64,000 bases of DNA from Malus domestica (Eukaryota > Streptophyta > Magnoliopsida > Rosales > Rosaceae), in NCBI RefSeq assembly GCF_042453785.1, contig NC_091677.1:32037001-32101000 (forward strand), read 5' to 3'. A model generated the notes under the pieces. The model saw nothing but the letters and a program-made list of their open reading frames with translations. It did not search any database and had not been told where the DNA came from. Every line of letters begins with the position of its first letter. The stretch's first letter is position 1. Shown here in pieces: positions 35,004-48,640 of the stretch. A program made the translations under genes and the position numbers.

Positions 35004-37937
35004 TCAATCAACTGCAACTTCATCGCCCTCGGGATCATTCGTGTTCTTGACGCGGAGTTCAACAGCCCTCAGATCCCTTAGATGTTGTAAAATCTCTTGG
35101 AGAAGATCCACCCCTTTGTCTCCCTTCTTTATGGAGCTCATGCAGTGCTTTAGAAACTCCCTGTCTGCTTCAAGAGCTTGTAGCCTCTCATAAACATGAT
35201 CCACCTCCTCCTCAATGGCTATTTTGCCATCATTCAACTCAAAATTGGTAATTGAGTTCCGCATTGTTTCAATAGATTCAGATCGATCAATGTGTTCTTC
35301 ATGAGTTAACCCTTCTTCGGTTTCATTGTCAGTTGCATCCAAAAGCGGAAGAAGTCTTTTTACCATGGAACCCAATGTCTTTCCCTCGGGATGATGTTTA
35401 TCCTCCGAAAATCCATTTGATGTCCCATTTTCTTCTGGACTGCTAAAATCGTGATTCTCTTCGAAGTCTTTGAGACTATACGCGGGGGAATGCTCAGCTA
35501 ATTTAAAGTCATCGCCCAATTCCTCATTTGCACCCAACGTGATTAGCTTCTCCTCCAAGGCTTTGAGCTGATCCAAAATGGACAGCCTCTCTTCCTCAAA
35601 CCCTGCTAGCGATTCATCAAGAACACTCATATTTTTAACACAATCCAGAGCTAAATCTTCCAAACTCAGACCTGCATCATCTGTAGCATTGTTGTTGTTA
35701 TTGCTTTCTTGAAGGCCACCGAAGCCACTTTCTTCGTCCCTGGCTTCAACATTAAGGTCAATCGATAGCGCATCACTATCCCACGACTGGCTGCAAGAAG
35801 CAGAGGAATTCCTACTTTTTACACTTCCATATTTAATTCTGCTCATGATCCTTATCTTCTCTTTTTCCTCATAATCTAGGACTTTCTTTTGATATATTTC
35901 CAGTTCTCTCTCGAGTTCTTGCTTTTCCTTCTCCTTCTTGTTCATCAAATCATTCAAAAGTTGTAAGGCATCCTGATCGTACTCGGATTGTTCTTCCATC
36001 ATCCTCTGGTATTGCAATGCCTCCATTTGCATTGCTGCCTTCTCTTCTTGAAGCCTTGTTATCATAGCCATAGTCTGGTTGGCGGCAATTGCAGACGCAC
36101 TCCTCTCTTGCTCTAGTTCTGCGTACAAGGAACTTATAGCTTTACGTTCAGCTGTCAGAGCTTCTTTGAGCCGTCCAATCGTTGTAAAAGGATCTCCATC
36201 TTCCATCTCACTGACCCCACTTCCATCCAAATACTCTTCTACCGCCGGCTCTTTTTTCTCACCCGGTTTCTTGTGCAAGGAACAAAGACTGTTTACTGAT
36301 GTTGGTGAGTTCGGAATCTTCTCTTCCTCCGATTCTTGATCATTTTCGAGCTTACTTGTTTCCTCTTTCGGTATACCTTCTTCAGTGTGCCTTAAACCTG
36401 TCAAAATTAAATTTACCGTAAACACCAGCTCTTTCTTTTTTAACAATTACACTACTTGTAGTGCTAAATGCCTTTCATCAAATCAGTTTCTGTATATAGG
36501 TGGAGATATGATATGATTTTGAGATTTACCGTATTCACTCTGATCCGAGAATGTATCAGGTACATTGGCAATTTCAAAGCACGTCGAAGAAGAACCTTCT
36601 TGAGCCCGAGGGTGATCAGTTTCACGGTCACCCACTTCTGTGCTTGACAAATTTCTTGGTATAATGTGATCAACAGAAATACTTTCTTCTTCAGATGCTG
36701 CATGGAATTAAGAATCAGAATGCAAAATAAACTTATAGCGAATAAATTTAGTGAATAACTACAATTCTTCTGTACCTGGTGGATCATTTTGTTCTTTGTT
36801 ATCAGGTTCTTCAATTCGAACAAATAATGTTTGAGCTCCTGGATCAGTGACAAGTTCATCACATGGCTTGCCAAGCAAATCTTGTTTTCCCTCTTCCGCG
36901 TCTACCTCAGAAGAGTTATCAGTAAAACCCCTCGCCATATCTAAGCTTTCAACTTCTCCATTACTTGTGTTAACTGCACTCTCGTTTACCATGAGTACTA
37001 ATGATGCTTCTCCAGAGAGTTGAGGTTGAGATCCGATGTTTGAGTCGGAAGCGAAATTCACTTCATGATGATCATGCTCTCTCACCTCTTCCTCTTTTAC
37101 ATTGCGGATTCCTTGGTCTACTGTAGTTGAAAAATCAATCAACTCCACAGGAATCAACCGGTGATTGTGAGCACCGATCAAACCATTCTCGGAAGATAGG
37201 GGGATGATTTCGAGAGAGTAGTCTTCTTCAAAGCAACACTGAATGCTAGTAGCACTAGCATCGGAGGATTGATGGACAAGGTTCGAGCTGTTAGAATCTG
37301 ACCGCACAATTTCAAGAGAACCTCCTTTGTTGTCTTCATCTGCATCATTTTTCTGACATAGCAATACTGACCTAGACCTCAGACAATCTTCCACTGCACC
37401 ACCTCTGAAGCTAGAACTGCAAACATCCGAAGTAAGTTGTTGCTCGTCTGCCACTCTATCGTCCTCATGTTCTTCATTCGTTGTCTCTAACTCATAGCCA
37501 TTGTCACTGTGAGTTGACAGGCTATCGGGTTTGTTTGCACTTTGATACTCGCCTCCATTGTTTCCATCATCCGCAGCCTCTACAGCTGAATCTCCTTTCC
37601 GGGCATACTCCAAAGAACCCCAAGAAGGCTCAGACGGTGGAGAACAAGGACGGGAAAACATGTTGGATATCTTAGTGGCATGGCTCTCACATACAACATC
37701 TGTGTAAGAGTTGTTTGAGCTGTTGCCTTGTTCCAAGACGCGATTGATTCTACAAGTACACAACGGGCAAGGCTGTTTGAGACCAAAGTAATCGGCAAAT
37801 TTGGTGATCAAGTAACTGAGCAAAGAGTTGAGGAGGAGGAGTGCTATCAAAATCCATTCAAGGACAGCATAGACTAGAATTACAATCAACTTCGGGGTGT
37901 TCCTGTGCAACATGGTTGCAAACTTGTTGCCTGCCAT
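35004..37937 (-). CDS. Myosin-binding protein (MyoB) with GTD-binding domain
   Basis: Three exons join in frame to about 907 residues: 36776-37937, 36530-36697 and 35004-36397, with donors GTACAG and GTAAAT. The N-terminus has a hydrophobic membrane anchor at about residues 17-45 (LIVILVYAVLEWILIALLLL), followed by a Cys cluster (CPLCTC). A long acidic, low-complexity region follows. The GTD-binding domain (DUF593) starts near residue 517 (TIGRLKEALTAERKAISSLY) and forms a coiled coil to about 625. Further coiled coil lies near the C-terminus. MyoB proteins bind the globular tail of class XI myosins and tether them to vesicles for cytoplasmic streaming. A GA microsatellite (37943-37970) lies in the 5' UTR just above the ATG. 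The exact paralogue is not certain; MYOB3-like is favoured by neighbouring genes (see findings). Confidence 0.92.
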
Positions 37938-37938
37938 G

Positions 37939-37942
<4 letters not shown>

Positions 37943-37969
<27 letters not shown>

Positions 37970-37970
37970 G
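37943..37970. repeat. GA microsatellite in the 5' UTR
   Basis: A run of about 13 GA units lies just upstream of the minus-strand ATG at 37937, so it is a CT tract in the transcript leader. Such tracts are common in plant 5' UTRs and promoters. Confidence 0.85.
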
Positions 37971-38099
37971 AATGCTTCAGCTCTAAGTTGGTTTACAGTA
38001 AAAATTATGTTTTCTTCTTCATTTTATCAAAAAGGGGGAGCGGGGATCCGTCTTCAGCGTTGGAAAAGGAAATACGATTAGAAAGAAAGGTGGTTTGTA

Positions 38100-39726
38100 A
38101 TGTGCGTTAAAGACTATGAACTATAAACCCGCGCCCGTAGAAGAAAGTAAAAGTTATCGGCACAAGTATTATGTAATTAATTTGTACTTGTTAATTGTTA
38201 ATCAAATAAATGCATACGCTACCTGGGATTCTTGTTATATTTGGAATTAAAGTGAGAGGCAGGGAATGATGAAACATGGGTTGTCATTTGTCAACAGACA
38301 CTCAACAGTGGCAGGCATGATAAAAAAGCTAACAAGAAAAAAAGCAAAGTCGAAGAAAAAAGGGAAGGAACTGGATCTAATTGGGGGGTTTTTGGAAGTG
38401 ATTGGAGAGCCTTTGTATAAATAAAGTTGGTTCTATAATATCTTGCTTTTGCTCCTGGGCCTGTGTATGTTTGCTTTAACTTTTTTAAAAGGAGTAGTGT
38501 TACCAGACATTATTTTTTACCTTTCACACGTCTTTCTGAATTTTCGGCTGTTGGATCGAATGAGTTGGAGAAGATTAAAAGATAACAATTAAAAAGAAGT
38601 ATGTAAGAGGTAAAAATAAATATATGGATATCTTTCAAAAAGTTCATTACTGGGTTTCAGAAACATAACAAATATCAACCAAACGCTTCCTTGAAATGTT
38701 TAAAGGGCTGATTTTCACACACTCATATTTTGTCCTTTTATATTCCCGATTATTTACTTTTGGATTGAATAAATGAAAGATAATTAATGGACAAAAATAA
38801 ATAGGAGTGTGCAAGAGGACAAATGAGGTCTGTTGGATTGAGTAAATCAGGAGAAAACTGCCAAGTATAAACAAAGATATATACAAGGAATAATAGGGCG
38901 TGCGATTATTATTTCTCGAATGTGCTATAACAAAAAATAAAGCAAAACGAAAAAGTCGACAGTTACCTAACACCTTAATAAATATCTGTTTTTTTTAATT
39001 TTTTTAGTAACTTGTTGGCTTTGTAGTACAATAAATTACAAAAGATCAAGAGGTCTAGAGTTCGACCAACACTTGAATCATCGAATTGTTACCAGAAAAA
39101 TGAAATTACCCCTAACAGATAGAAGTACAAACAACACTGAAGAAACTAGTAGACCCACATGTTATAGTGGGATATGGGTCTCTTGTCTCTTGAAATAAAA
39201 CATGTCGAAGGTTTTATTGCAAATGTCCTCCATAATTTTGAACAACTGGCTAGAGACCTCACAAGTCGCAATTCATGTGCAAAACCACCAACTTGTGGAA
39301 CATGACGATAGAATCCATGGATTTCCAACCCTTATGATTACCCGACTCTTTTTCTCCTTTCACACACCGCTTCTTTCTCTGAATTCGTTTGATTTCTTTA
39401 ATCTAAATGCTAGAAATAAACATGTTGTGTAGAGAAAAATGGTGCGCGGACACGTCCCTTGGTGAAAAGTTCTGCAAAACTGAACGTTATATAAATTTGT
39501 AACACTCTCTGAACTATAAACCCTAGACAGCAATTTGAACAAAATTAAGTAGTTTACTAACATGATAGGATTTGTAGCTAATGAGACGTCCCAAGTTTGA
39601 ATCCCCCAGCCGTTGTGAATCATTTGACATATATTTCGATAAGATAAGAAAAAGAATGCAGCAATTTATCTATGTACAGAATTTAAGCCTCCATGTGAAT
39701 ACCTACTCTACAGTTGTATAACTATG
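38100..39726. other. Intergenic with two MITE relics
   Basis: Two degenerate hAT-type MITEs lie at about 38491-38640 and 38700-38850, recognised by the GGATCGAATGA / GGATTGAATAA cores and CACACGTC / CACACTC ends. A SINE-like fragment with TTTGAATCCCCCAG is at about 39570-39620. The promoter of the myosin-binding gene should lie at the left end. No gene is supported. Confidence 0.5.
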
Positions 39727-42700
39727 TCAATCTGTATTTGCATTGTCGTCGGATTGTTGGCTTTCATCTTCTCGAATGGTATTTTGGTTCATCGTAAACC
39801 TCCAGCTATCTCCTTCCTCAATCTTCCATTGTTTCTTAAGTTCAAAGATTGCTTTAGAGGCTGCGGCAGCAATTGCTGGATTGCTATCTTCTGCGAGTCT
39901 CTGCAAGAAAGGCATGAGTTTCTGGCATCATCACGGCAAAGAATGATGAATACAATTATTTAATTTCCAGCAAACCTGTAATGCTCCCATTCCTGCATTA
40001 CCAAGAGTCCACATAGATGGAGCTGCAGCCAAAGCATTGGCCACTGCTTGCCTATACAACAGAAAACAAACAGGTAAGAGTGGATGATATACAAGTCAAG
40101 TAGGAGTCGACAGAAACTAAGGAATCAAAGTTCAAACAGGCTTCCTTGTCGCTGGAATTTGTTATATTACTCAAAAATATATTCAGTAGCACGATTGTTT
40201 TAAATTAATGTCAGCGTCAGACTTCTATTTGGCTATCTACTGCCTTCTCATAGGTTAGGGTTATTATGCATTTTACAGTGAAATGGATCACAAATTCGCA
40301 ATATATAAAATGACAAACAAATTCCTAAAAGAAACACAAGTGACACTTTTCTCAGCATTGTTTCCAAAAAGAGAGGCAAAATAATTCCAAGAAGCCTTGT
40401 CCATGCACGTCAGTAAAGTAAAGCATATTGCATGATTGGCTTTGTATGCTTAAATCTTAGTTTCACAACACAACAATACAGACTAAACTGTAAGCTTGTG
40501 AGGGAAAATGTATGCATTTGTCACGTTGAAGGGGGTTAAGATTGTCCAAGGAGCACTATAAGATAAGTAATGCTTGCATAACTTACCTGGTGTTGACATC
40601 AGGAGAACTTGAACACTCCGCCAATAACGATACACTACTTTTACCATCCATTGCATCGAGATCAATTAGAGTCGCAATTAACAGCTCGAGCTACTCCAGA
40701 TAGAAAAGATAATTTAAATAAGCGACCCTACAAGCAGTCTAACATAGTAACATTAACTGCTAGATCAGATCATGAACATAAATACGTATTTAGATATGGA
40801 CCTCTTCAGGATCGGTATAATCAATTCCATCAGCTTCAAAGAAGGCAGAAGCCATACTCCAGTAAGCTTCCTGTACACAACCAGTCACATGGTTGTAATA
40901 TCCTGAATCTCAAGAAAGTAGAAAGAAAGAGAACTGGAGAATTCCAGGAAAAGGGGACCTGAATTGCCGTAATGCGATCAGTAGATACTTCTCCAGGAGG
41001 GAAATCAAGACTTTTCCCATTCTTTTCAAGCATTATACGCCCCAGTATGTCATTTTCTGATATAACACCATTTTCGCTTTGCAGAGGACTGGATGTTGAC
41101 ATGAGATATTATGCTCCAAAGGTGAATACACAAGTGATAGAAGGGATCAAACTACGAAGGAACTTAACAATCACAAAAGAAACTTACAAATTGTACAATT
41201 TGTTTACCATCCTGTCAAGAATATTTTTGACAAACTGCATATAATATGTAAAAAATTCAGAGAACACAGAGCAACATAACTAGACATGATAAACTAGAAA
41301 CATATTCTCCTACAAGTATCCTTGATTAGTATTGCAAAACAAAATCAATTTACCTCCAAAGCCATTAGGGCATCTTCCATTGCACGTTGTTTCGCACGGA
41401 GGTCAGCACGGCGCAAATCAGCCTAAGAGAGTCAACACAGCACCAAGATGCATATTTAGTGCATTATTATCATCATTGTATTTTCCAGACAACTAAAATT
41501 GTTTTCCATAAGTAACACTGCACTTTTACAATATATATTTTATATACATACACATAATGTAGAATCGAATTTCAAAAAACTTGAATTGTTTTTTAATTAT
41601 ACTAGAATACTAGCAACGGTTTTCTAAGCATTGGATGCAGATTCATGTACCCTCTCTTGTTTGTACTCTTGTGCATCAATCAAGCCCTTATTTACGTGCA
41701 TTTCTTTCTACTTTGACATCTTTTTCATTTTCTTGGATTGTTTCCTGGCTCGCTTATTTCTATTTTACACTCTCGTAGTTTAACTACACACACTAATGGG
41801 TATTAGAAGTAAACTATTAAACTATAGTAACCTAGTTTAGAGTCAAATATACCGGCAGGGCACACTGTTTTCACCTTATACGTTGCATATTCATCATTAA
41901 TACATATTGTATGAAGCTCTTATAGTTAATTGATGCATAATGAATGATTTCAATTTCTTCAAAGTTTCCTTCAAAATTTCCATGTTTTGAGACACTACAT
42001 CATGTCAAACAACAGATGAAACAAAAAGAGTTTCTTTCTGTGAAACGCGTACCTCTAAGGCTCCGTCACTCCAATGCTTATCTGCAGCGGTTTTCAATCT
42101 AGACTCGGCTTTGTCTTTTAAGATTTGCAGAGGATTTTTGGTTATCAAATTAGTAAAAAGATTCAATGTTTTAATAAAAAGCTGCCCAAAAAAAAACTAT
42201 TTATATTTAGGCCCTATTTATTTATCCCAGAAAGGCTGGGCTTAAATATTTTTTAAAAAATAGTTCATGGCTTAAAAATAGAGACACCAAAAGTAAGTGT
42301 TTATTACAAGTGTTGCTTTGTGACTTACTGTTAAAAACCCCCTTAAATAATACACATACCATAGCAATATGATGAAGGAGCTCGGCTTTCTTCTTCACAT
42401 TACGGTCAATTTTCTCAGTATCCTCTTTTGCCCGTGCTACAGAGCAGAAGGTCAGGATAACAACATCATAAGTTTCTTGAGAAAGATGACTGCATGTTTA
42501 GGCAACCAGAAAAAAAGAGAACCAAATAATCCATTCTCCCATTAAATAAACAAAAAGAATTTAGAAGCCAGAAGTTCTAAAAGGAGAAAAATATTCATCC
42601 AAGAACATATACAAAATCCTTGGTTGAGTGCTCATTCCCCAGAATGAACATTCGAAGGAATGCCTCAAAACGTGGAATCAGCATTCTCCCATTTTATCAT

Positions 42701-42828
42701 GATGAGGTGTCCGTATATTCTCCTACTCTGCCAGAGCCACTAACTTCCTTATCTAACTTCATCTACATCACCATACCCCTGTTCCAGGTTTATCTCCAGT
42801 CAAAAGATTGACCCATGGTCTTCTGATG

Positions 42829-44215
42829 AGTAGATTTTATATTATATATTTTACCCTAATCTTAGTATATTTTGGTTAATATTTTGGAAGAATTTTGATA
42901 CTTTGAATTGTATTTTCAATATAGGACTTTCGGCTTCCTCTGGAGCAAAACAGGATCAAATGGACGAATTTTGGAGTAATTCCAGTTGGAGGACGTTCGT
43001 GAGTCACTTAGCTTGATCGTATCAAAATTTGGGATTTTTCCACCAAGCGGTGATTTTCTGACGATGAAATAAAGAAGCAGTGCGCAGTGCTGGAAAGTGA
43101 CGTTTTTGGGCTTAAATTGCGTTTTTGGAGCCCAAGATGACCTCGGATGGGTTCGTGGCCTTCTGGAAAAGTGTTCAGAATAGTCCAAACATTAAATCCA
43201 GCTATATTGGGCCAGTTTTGGAGCAGCTTATGGGCCAAAACGTGGCTGTTCAGATTTTAGACGAATTTTTATCATTTAATTTAGGGTTATGTTTTCTAGG
43301 GTTTTTGTGGGGGCTTAGCAGATATATTGCTTGGCCGTCTACAGTTTTAGGGGACGCTTTATTTTATGCAATACTGGAGACAGAGAGGAGTGCTAGGGTT
43401 TTGAAGATTTTCTACTTGAAGGTGTTTTCAATCTTTTTCTTAAGAATATTTTCTATGATTTCAATTATGAATATGCGGAACTAATTTCTTTTGCTAGGGC
43501 GAAGCCTTGAGCCTTAGCATGAATATGTGATTTTTATTTAATTGCTTATGATCGATTGCATGCGTACTTTGAATTGTTAATCACCGGGATAAAAACTATC
43601 TAATTGTCGTAATGCCTGATCACCATTAGGATCTTTAGAAAAGTAATTTGATGCAATTTTGGTCGGAAGGTTCCCTGAAATTGACGCTGGCTTCTTGTGA
43701 TTAATAATTGTAATTTCTCTTAGGATGAATATCACGTCTTAAGGATTGCATGGTTTTTCAAAGGATTTTCATAAAGCATAATGAGTCTTTCATGTTCATA
43801 TTTGATCCGAACGTCCGGACGGGTTGCATGTTAGATATACGTTCTACGTTGGAGGTTCCAAGTAGAATATGAATTAGGAAAATCTAACCTTCAAAGTGGT
43901 ATGTGTAGATCATAAGTAATGGGTAAAAATTCATAGGATTACTAGGTGATGGTGGAACCCTAGTGCCTTCTCAATTTGATTTTCTCAAAACTGTTTTTTT
44001 CTCTAGTCCTAATATTGCAGATTGTCTTATCATTAATAGTTAAATTCGTTTTTAATTTAAGTAGGTTATAAAATCAATCATCTAAATTTCTACTTTACAA
44101 TCATTAATTGGAATCTGATTTGTTTCGAATTATTTAATAATCCCTGTGGAGAATGACCTTGCGAGATCCGTTTATACTACAATAACCTTGTGATTCTTGC
44201 AAGTAAAATAGAAGG
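42829..44215 (+). repeat. Diverged interspersed repeat, copy 1 (LTR-derived?)
   Basis: The stretch aligns with 57880-58835. Shared blocks include GAATTTTGATACTTTGAATTGT, TGACGATGAAATAAAGAAGC, AAAGTGACGTTTTTGGGCTT, GAGCCTTAGCATGAATATGT, TTTATTTAATTGCTTATGAT and TAATTGTAATTTCTCTTAGG (each slightly altered in copy 2). The right end includes AATCCCTGTGGAGAATGACC, which I associate with ends of plant LTR elements. The ORF at 43125-43484 lies inside and has no family signal. It sits in an intron of the AAF-like gene. Confidence 0.65.
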
Positions 44216-44639
44216 TTTTTATCGCATTCACATAAGCAGTAAAAATCCTATCATCTTCCAATCTAATAACGATGAATTACTGCATTATGCTATACACACA
44301 CGCGTACAAAATCCTTTTGGAGTATTTTGGGTTAAACGTGTACAATGGACTCAACATCGCATTGCTAATTTCTTCTTGTTTGCAATCAATTGATTTTACC
44401 TTGTCTTCCAGGCTAATCTTTATCCAGAAACTTGCTATGGATGACGAAATGTGCATTTCACAAGAATCAGACCTATGGAACTTCCTCCTCCTCCTGGGTT
44501 TACACAATTGAATACCTCCTCTCCTACATAATTGAATACATTATATCCTATCGGACATCTGAACTCAGCATGTTCTCTTTTTTTTTCCTTTTATCTGTTG
44601 TTAGTCGTCCTTTGTTTCTCTCCTGTCGCACAGTTCAAA

Positions 44640-44885
44640 TAACTTTAGTCATAGCTTTTCCTAAAGGGTATGTTTCAGAAACTTCCCTATACCCCAAAGC
44701 AGAATGGTGTGGCTGAGTGCAAAATGTGGAGACTATACAGCTTTTATTCGTTGTTTCTTGAGAGTATGGCATATGGTCATTCTAACCATTGCATACCTCA
44801 TTAACCGTACTAGAGGAGTCCTAAATGGTACAACTCCACTCAAAGTCCTTCAGCCACGTAGATATCACATTCTTCAGTGGAAATA
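44640..44885 (+). pseudogene. Copia integrase relic
   Basis: Broken frames read CAGAATGGTGTGGCTGAGTG (QNGVAEC, from the integrase core TPQQNGVAER motif), then TIAYLINRTRGVLN and TTPLKVLQPR. These three blocks occur in this order in Copia integrases. Frameshifts separate them, and no terminal repeats were found nearby. Confidence 0.7.
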
Positions 44886-45589
44886 TAACTTCATGATTGG
44901 TTCCAACCAATGTTTTACACGACTTTTAGCTTAGATTATATTACTTGTTAACCAAGAAAAAATTTCTAAATTACTGGAATATGGATTTTGAATTTTTTTA
45001 ACTATTAATAATTCTATCTGAGAGAAAAGATGAGAATAGGATTTCTTTTATGACTACAGCTAACATATATAAGCCTTAACCAATCATATATTTAGACAAT
45101 TTTTGATAAAAATCTTTTAACCGATCATATATATTCTTGATGAATCCCTGATGCAAACCCTAGATTACCAGTTCCAAATAAACAACAGAGTTTGATTCTT
45201 TCCTTGATTCCAAATTTCCAATTCCATTCTAGAAACCAAACACCTTATTCATTTCACATTATTTGTTATTCGAATATGAATAAATTCATGTAAGTGTGGA
45301 TTCAAGGATATATAGAATTTATAAAGCTGCCCAAGAAAATCTGCGCACTGAAAAGGTGATAAGAGTTTTACCATCCAGCTTAAGAAACCCCAACCCAAGA
45401 ATAGCAATGTCTTGACGCACACGGGCATTCAACCTCATTATACCACTGACAAGAAATGGCAAATAATGAGCAATGAGCTCTAAGAATGAACATTTCAGGT
45501 CATATAAAATCATGGATGACTATCTTAATACATTGATAATAACTATCACGTGCAGGTAGCCAGTACAATTGTACATTTTTTGCAAACCA

Positions 45590-46123
45590 TGTAAAACCAT
45601 TTTGTGAATGGCAATGAATTATGCCGAGAATAATTGAGGGAATAGTTGGCTTGGCAATCAAGTTAATGAAATCTCTAGGACTCTCGGTGCCTTAAGGAAA
45701 TAAACATATTGGAGTCTTAATTACATGCAATCAATTAAGGGCCTTTATTAAGTAAATACAAGGAATAAGAGTCATGATGGGACTATAATTGATGAGATAT
45801 GATTTGGGTTGATATCCTTTCTGATAATAGGGAGGAATTGATTGAAACCCTAGCTGTATAACCTAGGAGCAGTCCCTGCTTCCATACCGATAGAAACTCA
45901 CAAAAACTATAAGCCTATTTTGATAGTAGAGTTCGTTGAGAGGTATTGGAAGTAGAAGACTACTTCTACTTTGTTCGCAAGGATCAATGACTTCACCTTC
46001 ATAACCATGTCTTCCGAATTCTATAGATAAGTTCAATATAATTAGTCGATCTCTATTTCATATTGATTTGATTTATTCGTGATCCTAATGCCTTGTTGTT
46101 GTGATTTCAGAATATGTCTTATA
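45590..46123 (+). repeat. Left LTR of the LARD-like element
   Basis: It starts TGTAAAACCATTTTGTG and ends GAATATGTCTTATA. The tRNA-iMet primer site begins two bases later. Confidence 0.93.
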
Positions 46124-48000
46124 TGTGGTATCAGAGCCGCACAACAAGCTTAGGGTCCGATATAAAGGTATAAGCAAATTTGTTTATAGAAGACTGATTC
46201 AATTGTTTGTTCCATGGCGACTCCATCAGAGCCACCCAACGTGGCTAGGGTTCTTTATTTTTACTAAAGGAACTGAGGTATATATTTGATTCTGGTTAAA
46301 TTAATGCTTCCGCTATACTCTAACCATTTCTTCTGCAATTTTTTTTACACTCAATTGCATGATGAATAATTACATGGTATTCTTCGAGTTGTGTTTGTTA
46401 CATTTATGCAGAGAATTACATCCATTCAGAGTAATGAAAACACTTGGATGATCTTGGTTAAATGCTTCCACAATCTTGAATGAGTTTGTTGTAAACTTGC
46501 TGCATATTTCGCACGCATCAAAACTGGTACTTTGCATATTGGCTAATTGCTTCCATCAGAATGGCATCAAATAGAAGGAGTATCAGACTTCAACAAATGA
46601 AGTAAAACTTTAGGAATCAATATCATTTATCTATCACTAAACGACTTGACAGATAAATTGATGATTGATTTTATTTTGGATGAACCATGTGAGTGTTTGC
46701 TTAATGGTTCTTGGTTAGAGGTTCAACTGATTAACATAAGCTTAAGACGCAAATATTTTTCCGGCGGCTTTTGACTCTATTCGGCGTTTTTCATTACAAA
46801 TTCTCCCCGGAAAGGTATGAAATTGCTCTTCGCAATTTAATCTCTATCTCATTTGGTTGAATTGAAATTAAGCTTTTGGTTCCAACTAAATCGATTAAGT
46901 TAAGAGTTCATGCTTCTGCTTATGTTTTAAAATTTTAAATTTAAATTTGGTAAGTTGTCTATTACAATCTTGTGACATTATTTTGAGTTGATGGAAATTA
47001 GCTTTATGGATACTAGTTTCCTGGGTGAGCCATAGTATATGATTTCATACTTTAAAATTTGGATTTGGATACCATGGCACTAACATGTCGTGTGCAGGCA
47101 CACAAGTTCATATCTTAGTTGAATGTATGAACTAATTTTACAGAAATTTAGAAGGTTTAGAAAAACTTTTCAAGTCCCAAATCTCTCGATCTTGAGAAGC
47201 TTGAGTTATATACATCTTGTTGACATGTTTTTTTTTTGGGGGATTTTCATACTTCCGTTCACTTTTATTCTATTATTATTCATGAATCTATTACCCTTGT
47301 ATTGAAGAGAACTGCACTGGTAGTGTTGAGATTTTCTGCCTATATAAACTTATATTTTAACTACATTGGCTTATTTATTGCATGATTTAACAGTGTAGTC
47401 CGGTCCATAATTTTTGGGATGATGAATTAAAGGATAGTAGTGTGGATTTTGCATTGAAATTTCATATGGTTAACAAATTTGGATATTTTGCTGATGTAGA
47501 ATTTAAGCGAAGTTGTCTAAATGACTAAATCTTTTTCTTTTATGGTGAAAAGGGATGCCTTGTTTGTTGTAATCGCCAAAAGAACGAATTTTTGTTACCT
47601 ATTTGCATTTTGTGTAGCAAATATATAGTGAATGGTCATTGTTTAGCCAAATTCTCATCAATGCATATGTATCTCATTTTATTGTGATCTGATTAGAAGA
47701 TTTTGTAAATTTCACTCACCGCTCCAGAACAATAATTTGATAAATTTTCCTAATTCCAATTTTGATGAAATTATGTCATGTTATGTTATATAATGAATTC
47801 TGTACATGGAAAAAATTTCAGAGTCTTTCGCACAAGAAATTGGTTTATGGTTAAATTTTAAGCATGACACTATGTTGCTGGAATTATGCACCATAGTCTC
47901 TTTGTGACAATTTGTGACAATATTTTGAAATATCTATGTAACTCATAAATTCATGAACTTTTAGTATGATATACATTGAGATGTTTATTTCAAGTCTGGA

Positions 48001-48640
48001 AATTTTCACGTGCATTGGTTTGAAAATGAATTATTGGTGATTTTTTTTAATCTTGGGACTGTACTGCAGAATTTACACAGTTTCTATAGCACATTCCATT
48101 TCGATTTTATTTTTAGCCCACTTTTAAGATTGAAAAAATTATGGAACTTTGGCTGACAGTAAATTTATATGTCTACTTAATTTATGGAAATTTTCATGCA
48201 CATTGGAGAAAATTTGAATTTTTTAGTGAATTATTTAGTCTCCGATATGTCCTGCAGAATTTTTGCCGTTTCTGCAGCACATCCCATTTCGTATTTTCTT
48301 TTAGTACACTTGTAAAGTCTCAAAAATTATGAAATTTTGGGAATTAACATATTTGTATGTTTACTTATTGTCTAAAAATTTTCATGCATATCGGATGAAC
48401 AATGAATATTTGGTGAATTTGTAATCTCAGGTCTGTACTGAACATTTTCTGCAGTTTCTGCAGCACCTCTCTTTTCGAATTCATTTTGGCTCGCTTATAA
48501 AATTTTAAAAATCATGAAATTTAGCAAAACAGTAGTCATATATGTCTAGTTCATACCTAAAAATTTTCATGACAATCTAAAGAGAATTGAGTTTTTGGTG
48601 AATTTGCAAACTAAAGTGGTATTGCTGAATTTTTGGTACT
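48001..48640 (+). repeat. Tandem array, about 188-bp unit, 3.4 copies
   Basis: Units start at 48001, 48189, 48377 and 48562, each with AATTTTCA(C/T)G. Each carries a CTGCAG-centred block, GTTTCT-CAGCAC and an ATGAAATTT-like segment in the same order. Spacing is 188, 188 and 185 bp. The units are diverged, so the array is old relative to the LTRs or evolved inside the parent element. No ORF spans it. Confidence 0.85.

Noticed and set aside
36464..36874. 136-codon minus ORF in the myosin-binding gene
   Set aside because: It crosses exon 2 in the wrong frame and two introns; the correct frame splices cleanly to both neighbours.
43125..43484. 119-codon plus ORF
   Set aside because: It sits in an interspersed repeat whose second copy at 57880 does not preserve the frame.
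48001..48640. CRISPR-like regular repeats
   Set aside because: Units are about 188 bp, contiguous and diverged, without spacers, in a plant retroelement.
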